The translations under genes and the position numbers were made by a program. DNA of 8,561 bases. It comes from Christensenella sp. UBA1224. Its GTDB lineage: Bacteria; Bacillota; Clostridia; Christensenellales; Aristaeellaceae. The notes beneath the pieces were generated by a model that had not been told where the DNA came from, did no database searches, and was given only the letters and a program-made list of their open reading frames with translations. Below, piece by piece: positions 1 through 6,623 of the stretch (position 1 is the first letter of the stretch; each line of letters opens with the position of its first letter). The stretch covers positions 1 to 8,561 of the forward strand of contig DBXA01000151.1 in assembly GCA_002309235.1 (NCBI GenBank). Direction: 5' to 3'.

Positions 1-294
1 CGGCAGCACAGCATAGAATTGTCCGAACCGGAAGACTTCTCCATGGCTATACAATCCGTACCTTTCAAGGTCTTTGAAGTACACCTGCACAACAATAAAG
101 GCCGCAAGGACGAACACATGTACATATCATACGGAAATCTGCCCCTCGAAGGCTGTATAGACGGACTCAGGAAAAAGCGCTTCGACGGTATCGTAACGGT
201 CGAAGTCGTCCAGAGGGACTGGACGCGGGAAGAAGGTTTTGCATTCGCGGAGCAGACGCGCGATGCCTTCTTCAGTAAATGGGACACCTTATGA
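1..294 (+). CDS. Sugar phosphate isomerase/epimerase-like protein, C-terminal fragment
   Basis: This is the 3' end of a gene whose frame is open to the left edge, so the start lies outside the window; 97 residues remain before the TGA stop. The fragment carries the last strands of a xylose-isomerase-like (AP endonuclease 2 type) TIM barrel. The stretch VHLHNN followed by KDEH resembles the metal/substrate-binding histidine segment (compare IHLHDN..DEH in the family). A short gap leads to an ISYGNLPLEG loop, where the family usually has a G-x-G-x-I/L-x-W/L pattern. FDGIVTVEV then supplies the late strand with the conserved metal-ligand glutamate. The family isomerises or epimerises sugars or inositols in the cytoplasm with a divalent metal. 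The substrate cannot be read from this fragment. The family call is fairly safe; the specific function is unknown. A TTG at 19 is an internal codon, not a likely start. Confidence 0.75.
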   Translation, partial: RQHSIELSEPEDFSMAIQSVPFKVFEVHLHNNKGRKDEHMYISYGNLPLEGCIDGLRKKRFDGIVTVEVVQRDWTREEGFAFAEQTRDAFFSKWDTL

Positions 295-308
295 TCCGAT
301 AGAGTACA

Positions 309-327
309 CGGGCAGAAACCATGCCCG
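309..327 (+). other. Small hairpin just after the isomerase-like gene
   Basis: CGGGCA (309-314) pairs with TGCCCG (322-327) around a 7-nt loop, 15 nt past the stop of the upstream gene. There is no T-run after it, so it is not a terminator alone. It may protect the 3' end of the mRNA. The CCCGGTT of its right side is repeated at 332-338. Confidence 0.35.
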
Positions 328-348
328 GTTACCCGGTTCACTGCTTTT

Positions 349-424
349 CAGCCGTCCGGCGGACAAATGCGGCCGCAAATACCGCGTTTCCGCGGCAAGA
401 GTCAATACGGACGGCTGGTTTTTT
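349..424 (+). terminator. Long structured terminator (or leader attenuator) with internal hairpins
   Basis: A perfect 10-bp base stem, CAGCCGTCCG (349-358) with CGGACGGCTG (408-417), is followed within one base by six Ts (419-424), the form of a Rho-independent terminator. The 49-nt interior is itself structured. CCGCG (382-386) pairs with CGCGG (391-395) over a 4-nt loop, TGCGGCCGCA (369-378) is a palindrome, and GTCC (354-357) can instead pair with GGAC (361-364). The simplest reading is the terminator of the upstream sugar isomerase-like gene. The alternative pairings also allow an attenuator, but a complete promoter lies downstream (451-479), which favours a plain terminator for gene M18. 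Confidence 0.6.
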
Positions 425-450
425 ATACTCTTTGCGCTGCAGTTCCATAC

Positions 451-479
451 TTGCCTTCCGGCACCATTGGTGATATCAT
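451..479 (+). promoter_or_regulatory. Sigma-A-type promoter for the M18 aminopeptidase
   Basis: A -35-like TTGCCT (451-456) is separated by exactly 17 nt from TATCAT (474-479), which matches the -10 consensus at 5 of 6 positions. TGA (471-473) precedes it as an extended -10 (TGn). Transcription would start near 486, giving a leader of about 40 nt with an SD at its end. The assignment rests on consensus matching only. Confidence 0.5.
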
Positions 480-525
480 AGTCGTAACCGGCACGCACAG
501 CCGACTGCAAAAAACGGAGGAAAAA

Positions 526-1917
526 ATGATGGAAAGAAAAAACGCCTGGAAAGATTACACCCCGGAAGACATCGAAAAGGTAATGAACATGGGACGCCGC
601 TACCAGAAGTTCCTCGACGGCGGCAAGACTGAGCGTGAATGCGTGGCAAACGCCGTGGAAGCCGCCAGAGCAAAGGGCTGGCGTGACCTTAAGGACATCA
701 TCGCGAACAAGGAAGGAGTAAAGCCGGGCGACGGCATCTATGTCAACGTCATGGGAAAAGCCGTACTTCTCTTCCTCATCGGCAAAACACCCCTTGAAAA
801 GGGCATCAATATCGTAGGCGCACACGTCGACAGTCCGCGCCTTGATATCAAGCAGAACCCCCTTTACGAGGACAGCGATCTCGCTTATCTCGATACACAT
901 TACTACGGCGGCATCAAGAAATTCCACTACCTGGCGAACGCGCTCGCTCTGCACGGCGTCATCGTCAAAAAGGACGGGACGACCGTCAATGTCTGTATCG
1001 GCGAAAATCCGGAAGATCCGGTCGTCGGCATCAGTGATCTGCTGATCCACCTTTCCGGTGAGCTCATGAACAAGAATGCCGGCAATTATGTCACCGGTGA
1101 GGAATTGGATATCATCGTCGGCGGAATACCCGTACAGGACGAGGATGAGAAGTATTCCGTAAAGAAGGGCATACTTTCCATCCTGAAAGAAAAATACGAC
1201 ATAGAGGAAGAAGATCTCTTAAGCGCCGAGATCGAAGCTGTACCGGCCGGAAAGTGCCGCGATTTCGGCCTTGACCGGAGCATGCTCTTAGGCTACGGCC
1301 ATGACGACCGCGTATGCGCCTTCGCAGCGATGGACGCTCTCCTCAGCATCGATGAGATACCGGAAACCACCTGCTGCTGCCTGTTCGCCGATAAGGAGGA
1401 AATCGGAAGCGTAGGCGCTACGGGTATGCGGGCCGCCTATTTTGAAAACGCAGTGGCGGAGCTCATCGCCCTGACCGCTCCTGCCTATTCCGATCTGATC
1501 CTGCGCAGAGCTCTCGGCGCATCGCGCATGCTCTCCTGCGATGTCAGTGCGGGTTTCGATCCTTCCTTCGCGCAGGCCTTCGAAAAGAAGAACGCCGCTT
1601 ATCTCGGCAGGGGCGTCTGCTTTAACAAGTTTACCGGCTCCCGCGGAAAAGGCGGATCCAACGACGCGAATGCGGAATTCATCGCCAAGGTCCGCAGGAT
1701 CATGGATGAGAACAACGTCGCCTTCCAGACTGCCGAGCTTGGCAAGGTGGATGTCGGCGGCGGCGGAACCATCGCTTATATCTGCGCGCTGTACGGTATG
1801 GAAGTCATCGACAGCGGTGTACCCGTACTTTCCATGCACGCCCAGTACGAGATCATCAACAAGGCCGACCTTTATGAGGCTGCAAGAGGTTACCGCGCGT
1901 TCATGCTCAACGCATAA
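526..1917 (+). CDS. apeA: M18 family zinc aminopeptidase (ApeA-like)
   Basis: A 463-residue cytosolic exopeptidase of the M18 (aspartyl aminopeptidase / aminopeptidase I) family, which removes N-terminal residues from peptides using two metal ions in a large, usually dodecameric, shell. Visible ligand motifs are AHVDSPRLD (H100, D102), GHDDR (D260/D261), DKEEIGS (E291, E292), SCDVSAGFDP (D339) and SMHAQYE (H438). GGIKKFHY (128-135) and GKVDVGGGGT (406-415) are typical of the ApeA branch, whose members are about 465 residues, so this copy is full length. The start is ATG 526, with GGAGG at 516-520; a second ATG at 529 would serve equally well. The frame stays open to an ATG at 367, but that extra stretch crosses the terminator and promoter and lacks family similarity. 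The gene heads a same-strand run and is separated from tatD by a GC hairpin. Its role is intracellular peptide turnover; exact residue preference is not readable. Confidence 0.93.
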   Translation: MMERKNAWKDYTPEDIEKVMNMGRRYQKFLDGGKTERECVANAVEAARAKGWRDLKDIIANKEGVKPGDGIYVNVMGKAVLLFLIGKTPLEKGINIVGAHVDSPRLDIKQNPLYEDSDLAYLDTHYYGGIKKFHYLANALALHGVIVKKDGTTVNVCIGENPEDPVVGISDLLIHLSGELMNKNAGNYVTGEELDIIVGGIPVQDEDEKYSVKKGILSILKEKYDIEEEDLLSAEIEAVPAGKCRDFGLDRSMLLGYGHDDRVCAFAAMDALLSIDEIPETTCCCLFADKEEIGSVGATGMRAAYFENAVAELIALTAPAYSDLILRRALGASRMLSCDVSAGFDPSFAQAFEKKNAAYLGRGVCFNKFTGSRGKGGSNDANAEFIAKVRRIMDENNVAFQTAELGKVDVGGGGTIAYICALYGMEVIDSGVPVLSMHAQYEIINKADLYEAARGYRAFMLNA

Positions 1918-1925
1918 AACAACCG

Positions 1926-1960
1926 AACGGCCGCCGGAAGCACAGGGACCGGCGGCCGTT
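1926..1960 (+). terminator. Perfect 12-bp GC hairpin between M18 and TatD genes
   Basis: AACGGCCGCCGG (1926-1937) pairs perfectly with CCGGCGGCCGTT (1949-1960) around an 11-nt loop, 8 nt past the M18 stop. The stem is very stable, but the tail is poor: only the terminal TT plus one more T before GAATAACG. It may be a partial terminator, a pause site or an mRNA-end stabiliser. The 28 nt left before the TatD start show no promoter, so downstream genes probably depend on read-through. Confidence 0.5.
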
Positions 1961-1988
1961 TGAATAACGATGCGTTTCCGGAGGAAAC

Positions 1989-2792
1989 ATGCGACTGTTT
2001 GACAGCCACTGCCACCTGGCAGACCCAAAATTCGATGAAGACCGCCTGCAGGTAGTCAAGAACATGCAGGATACCGGCGTTGTGCAGGCCATGCTGATAT
2101 GCGATCCCGGAGATGAAGTGCCTTATACCGAAAAGACTTTCCAGCTGACGGAGGATCACCCCGGCTTCTTTTTCGGCATAGGCGTACATCCTCACAACGC
2201 CAAAGCCTATAATGACAGGATCGAAAGGGAGATACAAGCCTTCTGCGCGGAAGGAAAGAGCAAAGCGCTGGGCGAGATAGGTCTGGATTATTACTACGAC
2301 CTCTCCCCCCGTAGTGAGCAGCGGGATGTGTTCGCCCGCCAGCTGGATCTTGCGTATACCCTGGGAAAACCCTGCGTGCTTCATATACGGGATGCTTTCG
2401 GGGACGCCATGGATATCCTCCACGGCGCCGCCAAAACCGGCAGGCTCGTTCCCTGCCAGATGCACTGCTATTCCGGCAGCTGGGAAACGGCCAAAGAGTG
2501 TCTGGACATGGGTATGGTGATATCCTTCTCAGGCTCCGTAACGTTCAAAAACGCACGCAGGCTCCTGGAAACGGCCAAAAAAGCCCCTATTGATCGTATC
2601 CTGGTGGAAACGGACAGCCCATATCTCGCACCGGTCCCGATGCGGGGAAAAAGGAATGAACCTGCGTATGTGGCCTATACCGCCCGTTTTATCGCCGGGC
2701 TTCGCAATATGGACGAGGAAGAGTTTGCCGAGACAGCCCGCAGGAACTCCTGCCGCTTTTTCGGCATCAATCCGGAAGTGTATAACAGATGA
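1989..2792 (+). CDS. TatD family metal-dependent hydrolase (DNase)
   Basis: A 267-residue TatD-family TIM-barrel hydrolase. These cytosolic enzymes use two divalent metals; characterised members act as 3'-5' exonucleases on DNA or RNA, and some have been reported as D-aminoacyl-tRNA deacylases. All family marks are present in order: DSHCH (H7, H9), GIGVHPHN (63-70), GEIGLDYYYD (E96), LHIRDA (H132), MHCYSG (H159) and ETDSPYLAP (D209). The length matches the usual 250-270. The start is ATG 1989, with GGAGGA ending 5 nt upstream. Its stop overlaps the start of tcdA by four bases (ATGA), so the two are translationally coupled. Which TatD paralogue (TatD, YcfH, YjjV) it matches cannot be settled by eye. 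Confidence 0.93.
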   Translation: MRLFDSHCHLADPKFDEDRLQVVKNMQDTGVVQAMLICDPGDEVPYTEKTFQLTEDHPGFFFGIGVHPHNAKAYNDRIEREIQAFCAEGKSKALGEIGLDYYYDLSPRSEQRDVFARQLDLAYTLGKPCVLHIRDAFGDAMDILHGAAKTGRLVPCQMHCYSGSWETAKECLDMGMVISFSGSVTFKNARRLLETAKKAPIDRILVETDSPYLAPVPMRGKRNEPAYVAYTARFIAGLRNMDEEEFAETARRNSCRFFGINPEVYNR

Positions 2793-3478
2793 CACAAGAG
2801 CGTATAAGCAGGACAAAGGCACTGATCGGAGAAGACGGCGTCCGTCGTCTCGCCGGAGCATCCGTTGCCGTATTCGGTGTGGGCGGCGTAGGTTCTTATG
2901 CCGCGGAGGCGCTTGCCCGCGCGGGCATAGGGCACCTCACCTTTATCGACGGCGACTGTGTGGAGGAAAGCAATATCAACCGCCAGCTCGTCGCGGATTA
3001 CGCAACACTCGGGCTGCCTAAGGCTGAAGTCATGCGTGAAAGGGCTCTCCGGGCAAATCCGGATTGTAAAGCTATCGGTATCCGCCTGTTTTACAGCGAA
3101 GAGACGTCTGGCAGCATCGACCTTTCCGCCTTTGACTATATCCTGGATGCGATCGATACGGTAAAGAGCAAGCTGCTCCTCATAGAAAATGCCATAAAGG
3201 CCAGTGTGCCCATTATATCCTGCATGGGTGCGGGAAACAAGCTCGACCCTTCGCGCTTTGAAGCCGCCGATATCTCAGCGACAAGCGTATGCCCTCTCGC
3301 AAGGGTCATGCGGCAGGAGCTCAGGAAACGCGGTATAGAGCATCTGAAAGTAGTTTACTCGCGGGAGGAGCCCGTTATACACGCGCGAATTCCCGCCTCC
3401 ATATCCTTTGTTCCGGCCGCAGCGGGACTTATGCTCGCTGCCGAAACCGTAAAAGATCTTTTGAAAGCACAGGACTGA
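2789..3478 (+). CDS. tcdA: tRNA threonylcarbamoyladenosine dehydratase (TcdA/YgdL), ThiF/E1-like
   Basis: A 229-residue E1-like (ThiF/HesA superfamily) adenylating enzyme that converts t6A to cyclic t6A at position 37 of ANN-decoding tRNAs, using ATP. Visible marks are GVGGVGS (30-36, nucleotide-binding glycine loop), FIDGD (52-56), SNINRQ (61-66) with the conserved Asn/Arg pair, GLPKAEV (75-81), DAID (120-123) and GAGNKLDP (147-154). CPLARVMRQELRKRG (168-182) is typical of Firmicute TcdA. It is shorter than the E. coli protein (about 268) but close to Firmicute forms. The start overlaps the tatD stop (ATGA), so it is probably translated by coupling. ThiF and MoeB are less likely because the CxxC zinc pairs and a ThiS/MoaD partner are missing. 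The symbol is unrelated to clostridial toxin A. Confidence 0.9.
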   Translation: MTQERISRTKALIGEDGVRRLAGASVAVFGVGGVGSYAAEALARAGIGHLTFIDGDCVEESNINRQLVADYATLGLPKAEVMRERALRANPDCKAIGIRLFYSEETSGSIDLSAFDYILDAIDTVKSKLLLIENAIKASVPIISCMGAGNKLDPSRFEAADISATSVCPLARVMRQELRKRGIEHLKVVYSREEPVIHARIPASISFVPAAAGLMLAAETVKDLLKAQD

Positions 3479-3482
3479 TATT

Positions 3483-4496
3483 ATGGAAAAATGCGTATGC
3501 TTCGGCGAGGTAATGATGCGGCTATGCGCCCCGGAAGGCCGCAGGCTCGACCAAACGGATTCTCTTGAAATGACCTTCGGCGGGGCCGAAGCAAATGTGG
3601 CGGCAGCGCTGACCAACTTCGGCCTGTGCTCCTCCTACGTGACAAAGCTTCCGGACAACGCTGTCGCAAAAGCCTTTCTCGGGCAGATGAAGGCAATCGG
3701 AACGGATATCTCCCACATCGTTCTCGGCGGTGAAAGAATGGGCGTATACTTTGTGGAAAAAGCTTTCTCCGTACGTCCTGCCAAGATCATCTACGACAGG
3801 AAGCATTCTTCCATCTCCGCTGTACAGCCCGGGGATATCGACTGGGACAAGGCTTTTGAAGGCGCTACGCGCTTCCACTGGTCCGGCATCACCCCCGCCC
3901 TGTCACCGGAGGCAGCACATGAGAGCGAAGCTGCCCTGAAAGCTGCAAAGCGGCATTCCCTCACGGTATCCTGCGACATCAATTACCGCAGTGCGCTCTG
4001 GACGCCGGAAGAAACATCAAAGGTCATGACGCCCCTCATGGAATACGTGGATGTACTCATCGCCAACGAATCCGAACCCAAGCTCGTCTTCGGCATAGCG
4101 CCGGATGCGAAATACTATTCCGGCAGCCGTCTCTCAGCGGAAGGCTATGCAGATATCGCAAGGCAGTTTACCGAGCGTTTTCCTGTAAAAGCAGTCGGTT
4201 TTGCCATCCGTGAGGGTATGGAAGAGGGAAAGTACATCTGGTCCGGTCTTTTGTACAACGGGACTGAAAGGAAGCACTACGTATCCTCAAAATATGATCT
4301 GCAGATCGTAGACCGCATCGGCGGCGGCGATGCCTTCGGTGCGGGTCTCATCGCGGCAATGATGCTGGGCCGCAGCGCACAGGAATGCGTGGAATTCGCC
4401 GCAGCCGCTTCCGCACTCAAGCACACCTATGCAGGCGATTTCAACAGGGCGACACTTCAGGAAGTCGACGCCCTGATAGCAAGCCGCGCAAGGTAA
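3483..4496 (+). CDS. kdgK: 2-keto-3-deoxygluconate kinase, PfkB family
   Basis: A 337-residue ribokinase/PfkB-fold sugar kinase that phosphorylates 2-keto-3-deoxygluconate (KDG) with ATP to KDPG, the step before aldolase cleavage in uronate and pectin breakdown. FGGAEANVA (32-40) is the sugar-binding N-terminal signature. GVYFVE (87-92) and IIYDRKHSS (102-110) match the KDG kinase substrate region, where the family has a conserved Tyr and Arg. CDINYRSALW (164-173) is characteristic of this branch. DRIGGGDAFGAGLI (277-290) is PfkB signature 2, with catalytic D283. ATG 3483 lies 4 nt past the tcdA stop, and AGGA (3471-3474) gives an SD with 8-nt spacing. Fructokinase is the main alternative but fits the GAEANVA and DINYR pattern less well. 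Its presence beside tRNA and DNA housekeeping genes is unusual; the isomerase fragment at the left edge is the only other carbohydrate enzyme here. Confidence 0.88.
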   Translation: MEKCVCFGEVMMRLCAPEGRRLDQTDSLEMTFGGAEANVAAALTNFGLCSSYVTKLPDNAVAKAFLGQMKAIGTDISHIVLGGERMGVYFVEKAFSVRPAKIIYDRKHSSISAVQPGDIDWDKAFEGATRFHWSGITPALSPEAAHESEAALKAAKRHSLTVSCDINYRSALWTPEETSKVMTPLMEYVDVLIANESEPKLVFGIAPDAKYYSGSRLSAEGYADIARQFTERFPVKAVGFAIREGMEEGKYIWSGLLYNGTERKHYVSSKYDLQIVDRIGGGDAFGAGLIAAMMLGRSAQECVEFAAAASALKHTYAGDFNRATLQEVDALIASRAR

Positions 4497-4516
4497 ACCT
4501 GCCGCTCTTCAAAAAT

Positions 4517-4547
4517 AAAGCAGCCGCGGAGCTTCCGCGGCTGCTTT
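4517..4547. terminator. Bidirectional intrinsic terminator between convergent operons
   Basis: AAAGCAGCCGCGG (4517-4529) pairs perfectly with CCGCGGCTGCTTT (4535-4547), a 13-bp stem with a 5-nt loop. On the plus strand it stands 20 nt past the kdgK stop and ends in TTT. On the minus strand it stands 11 nt past the stop of the ASRT-like gene and is followed by TTT-A-TTTTT, a better U-tract. It therefore closes both converging transcription units and is likely stronger for the minus-strand operon. Confidence 0.85.
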
Positions 4548-4558
4548 CCCATATATTA

Positions 4559-4918
4559 TCAGTAAGCCATAGTGGTCATCAGTGTCTCATTTGCCTGTGT
4601 CGTATCCAGCCTCGAATACTGTGCGACAATAGGTGCCGAGGAGACGACGAGCGCGGCGTATGGCCTGCCCATGGGCACATGAGCCCCCGCCTCGTTTGTC
4701 AGCTTATCCATGCGGATATGATTGGTGCGCCGTGCCGCACAAACCGCGTGGAAGCCCGTCATAGGCTCCGTATCCTCAAAGTAGAGCGTGATATCGATCG
4801 CGGCGTCTTCATCCCCCGTATTGAGCACACAGATCGCCTCATGGCTCACATAATGCCCCGGAGTTGTGACCTCCGGCCAGTAACAATCGGCAATAAGCCA
4901 TTCCTTTTTTCCGTGCAT
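4559..4918 (-). CDS. Anabaena sensory rhodopsin transducer (ASRT) family protein
   Basis: A 119-residue soluble protein with clear similarity to the Anabaena sensory rhodopsin transducer (about 125 aa; Pfam ASRT/DUF1362). The conserved blocks appear in order: YVSHEAICVLNTGDEDA (23-39), ITLYFEDTEP (43-52), ARRTNHIR (62-69) and VAQYSRLDTTQANETLM (98-114). The Anabaena protein has ISHETVCILNAGDEDA, ARRTKHVRF and QHTRLDSRQAENALLST in the same places, recalled from memory. The family forms beta-sandwich tetramers, and comparative work has proposed small-molecule (carbohydrate-like) binding. No rhodopsin gene and no signal or membrane segment is present here, so a light-sensing role is not supported. 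The start ATG 4918 has GGGAGG (4927-4932) at 8-nt spacing. It follows the M24 peptidase gene by 15 nt and is the last gene of the operon. Its ligand is unknown. Confidence 0.88.
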   Translation of the reverse strand: MHGKKEWLIADCYWPEVTTPGHYVSHEAICVLNTGDEDAAIDITLYFEDTEPMTGFHAVCAARRTNHIRMDKLTNEAGAHVPMGRPYAALVVSSAPIVAQYSRLDTTQANETLMTTMAY

Positions 4919-4933
4919 CGTCTTTTCCTCCCA

Positions 4934-6004
4934 TCAGAATATCAAAGGTTCACGCGGCAGCTCATTCAGCGTTTCCGCACCATCCTCCGTGATCGCAACA
5001 AGATCCTCGATGCGGACGCCAAACTTGCCCTTCAGATAGATCCCGGGTTCTACGGAAAAACACATGCCGGGCTTTATGATGATATCCTTTGAGGAAGCGC
5101 TCACATCCGGCGGCTCATGCACCTGCAGGCCGATGCCGTGCCCTGTCCTGTGCAGGAAGTATTCGCCGTATCCTGCGGCAGTTATCACATCACGCGCCGC
5201 CCTGTCCACCTCGCTTAACGGTATCCCGGGCTTTGCCATAGCACGTCCGGCAGCGTTCGCTTCCCTCACGATATCATATATCTTTTTCTGCTCATCGGTC
5301 ATACCGCCCATAAAACAGGTGCGCGTCATATCGGAACAGTAGCCATCCAGCAGCAGGCCCACATCCAGTATCACGGTATCTCCTGTTCTGAGAACATCCA
5401 TACCGGTCTCATGATGCGGTTCCGCAGCGTTCGGACCGAAACAGATGAGCGCATCGAAGGAATTGCCCGAAGCGCCTTCCGCCTTCGCATTCTTCAGGTA
5501 CCTGTCCGCAACATCGGCTTCTGTCTCGCCAAGCCTAAGTCCGCGCATCGTCTTTTCGATCGCACGGTCGTTGGCAAGGGAAGACGCCTTCATTTTGCGG
5601 ATCTCATCCTGCGTTTTATACATGCGGGCTTCATCGACCGGCGCGGAACCGAGCGCCAGCTTCACATCCGGCCGTTTTTCCATGAGACGCACGGCGAAGC
5701 CGCCCGGCCAGAACTTGTCGATCCCCAGTTTTCCCGGCTTTATGCCCTTTTCGAGCACACCGACGCTGTCATCGGTATCGTCATATTCGATGAGCTCGTA
5801 ATCTCCGCTCTCCGGCAGGGCGAAAAGGCGGTTTCCGTATAACCGGCAAATACCGTCTGTCCCAATAACCATGGCGCAGAGCCTCTCACCTGGCGCCACA
5901 TGGATGCCGGCCAAATAAAGGAGGGAGGAAGGCGACGAGACCAGTATCTGATCCAGCCCCTCCCTTTCCATATTGGCTATGACCTTGCGTATCATTTCAT
6001 TCAA
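4934..6004 (-). CDS. M24 family metallopeptidase (Xaa-Pro peptidase type)
   Basis: A 356-residue cytosolic peptidase of the M24B group, which cleaves X-Pro bonds with two metal ions. A creatinase-like N-terminal domain (about 1-130, with LVSSPSSLLYLAG) precedes the pita-bread catalytic domain. Counting from the TTG start, the five metal ligands are all present: D214 (ILDVG), D225 (CSDMTRT), H289 (HRTGHGIG), E319 (SVEPGIY) and E333 (RIEDLV). Supporting histidines lie in AEPHHETG and VHEPPD. The start is taken as TTG 6004, because a GAGAGGA-type SD (6011-6020) lies 6 nt upstream and the TTG overlaps the methyltransferase stop (TTGA). ATG 5995 would give a 353-residue protein but sits 15 nt from the SD; ATG 6028 has no SD. 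It is coupled to the methyltransferase upstream and to the ASRT-like gene downstream. Creatinase is a less likely alternative. Confidence 0.9.
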   Translation of the reverse strand: MNEMIRKVIANMEREGLDQILVSSPSSLLYLAGIHVAPGERLCAMVIGTDGICRLYGNRLFALPESGDYELIEYDDTDDSVGVLEKGIKPGKLGIDKFWPGGFAVRLMEKRPDVKLALGSAPVDEARMYKTQDEIRKMKASSLANDRAIEKTMRGLRLGETEADVADRYLKNAKAEGASGNSFDALICFGPNAAEPHHETGMDVLRTGDTVILDVGLLLDGYCSDMTRTCFMGGMTDEQKKIYDIVREANAAGRAMAKPGIPLSEVDRAARDVITAAGYGEYFLHRTGHGIGLQVHEPPDVSASSKDIIIKPGMCFSVEPGIYLKGKFGVRIEDLVAITEDGAETLNELPREPLIF

Positions 6005-6612
6005 GGCATTTCCTCTCCCTTCACACATCTGAGTATATGGTACCCGCTTCCGCGGTCTATGGTCTCACAATTCCCGAAAGTGCTGCGCAGCATCTTTTTT
6101 GCGGAATCGGCGCCTTGCTTTACCCTGATGACGACATACAAAACGCCGCCCGGCTTCAGCTTCGCCATAGCATCACGAAACAGCCTGTATACATTTTCCT
6201 TGCCGGTACGGATCGGCGGATTGAGCGCAGCCGCATCGAAAATACCGGGTACATTTTCAACCGAATCACCGCTCACGCACAGGGTATTTAAAGCTCCGTT
6301 CCCGGCTGTGTTCTTCTTTGCCAGCGCAGCCGCCCGTTCGTTCACATCCGTCAGGACGATCTGAGCCTCCGGCGATGAAAGCGCCCAGGCAGTCCCCACA
6401 GGCCCCCATCCGCAGCCGAGGTCAAGACCGCGCTGTCCTTTTGTAAGAACCGGCAGGTTTTCGATCAGGAGTTTTGTACCTGCGTCAAGTCCGCCGCGGG
6501 AAAACACGCCTGAATCCGTAGTGAACGTAAGCTCCCGTCCCACGACAGATATCCGGATCTCCACCGGACGGGACTCGCTCGTCGGCCTTGCCGTAAAATA
6601 CTGTTCCGCCAT
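6001..6612 (-). CDS. Class I SAM methyltransferase, YbxB/RsmC-like (MTS domain)
   Basis: A 203-residue methyltransferase of the 'methyltransferase small' (MTS) family, close to Bacillus YbxB and to the C-terminal half of RsmC. RsmC makes N2-methylguanosine at 16S rRNA position 1207; whether the short Firmicute form has the same target is not shown by sequence. Motifs counted from ATG 6612: MAEQYFTARP (1-10, like MSEHYYSEKP in YbxB), FTTDSGVFS (30-38), LDLGCGWGPVG (63-73, SAM-binding motif I), TDVNERA (88-94, acidic ribose contact D89) and NPPIRTGK (131-138, the NPPF/Y-type catalytic motif with target-base specificity for guanine N2). The C terminus GSGYHIL matches the family. AGGTGA (6618-6623) favours ATG 6612. 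A GTG at 6621 overlaps the HAD stop and would add three residues. The gene sits between HAD and M24 genes, coupled at both ends. Confidence 0.88.
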   Translation of the reverse strand: MAEQYFTARPTSESRPVEIRISVVGRELTFTTDSGVFSRGGLDAGTKLLIENLPVLTKGQRGLDLGCGWGPVGTAWALSSPEAQIVLTDVNERAAALAKKNTAGNGALNTLCVSGDSVENVPGIFDAAALNPPIRTGKENVYRLFRDAMAKLKPGGVLYVVIRVKQGADSAKKMLRSTFGNCETIDRGSGYHILRCVKGEEMP

Positions 6613-6617
6613 GGTCT

Positions 6618-6623
6618 TCACCT
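6618..6623 (-). promoter_or_regulatory. Ribosome binding site of the methyltransferase gene, overlapping HAD stop
   Basis: AGGTGA on the minus strand is an exact part of the anti-SD complement GGAGGTGA. It lies 5 nt before ATG 6612 and contains the TGA stop of the preceding gene. This choice removes the GTG at 6621 as the likely start. Confidence 0.6.

Noticed and set aside
369..424. T-box riboswitch, suggested by ACCGCG (381-386) before a terminator-like stem
   Set aside because: The AGGGTGG part of the conserved T-box sequence is missing, there is no room for Stem I, and the downstream gene is a peptidase with its own promoter.
367..525. Longer N terminus for the M18 peptidase from ATG 367
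   Set aside because: The extra 53 codons run through the terminator stem and the predicted promoter, show no family similarity, and a strong SD sits right before ATG 526.
289..1050. Long minus-strand open frame opposite the M18 gene
   Set aside because: It is a shadow of the M18 coding strand; the product resembles no family and lacks an SD. The same applies to 1288-2028 and 1890-2465 on the minus strand.
4559..4918. Light-sensing system built on the ASRT-like protein
   Set aside because: No seven-helix retinal protein or carotenoid/retinal gene is in the window, and homologues are widespread in non-phototrophs.
4385..5092. Long plus-strand open frame across kdgK end, terminator and ASRT/M24 genes
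   Set aside because: It crosses a strong terminator and overlaps three well-recognised genes; its Arg/His/Cys-rich translation is typical of a shadow frame.
6005..6028. ATG 6028 as the start of the M24 peptidase
   Set aside because: There is no SD before it, and the added residues (CEGRGNA) simply translate the SD region of the better-placed TTG 6004.
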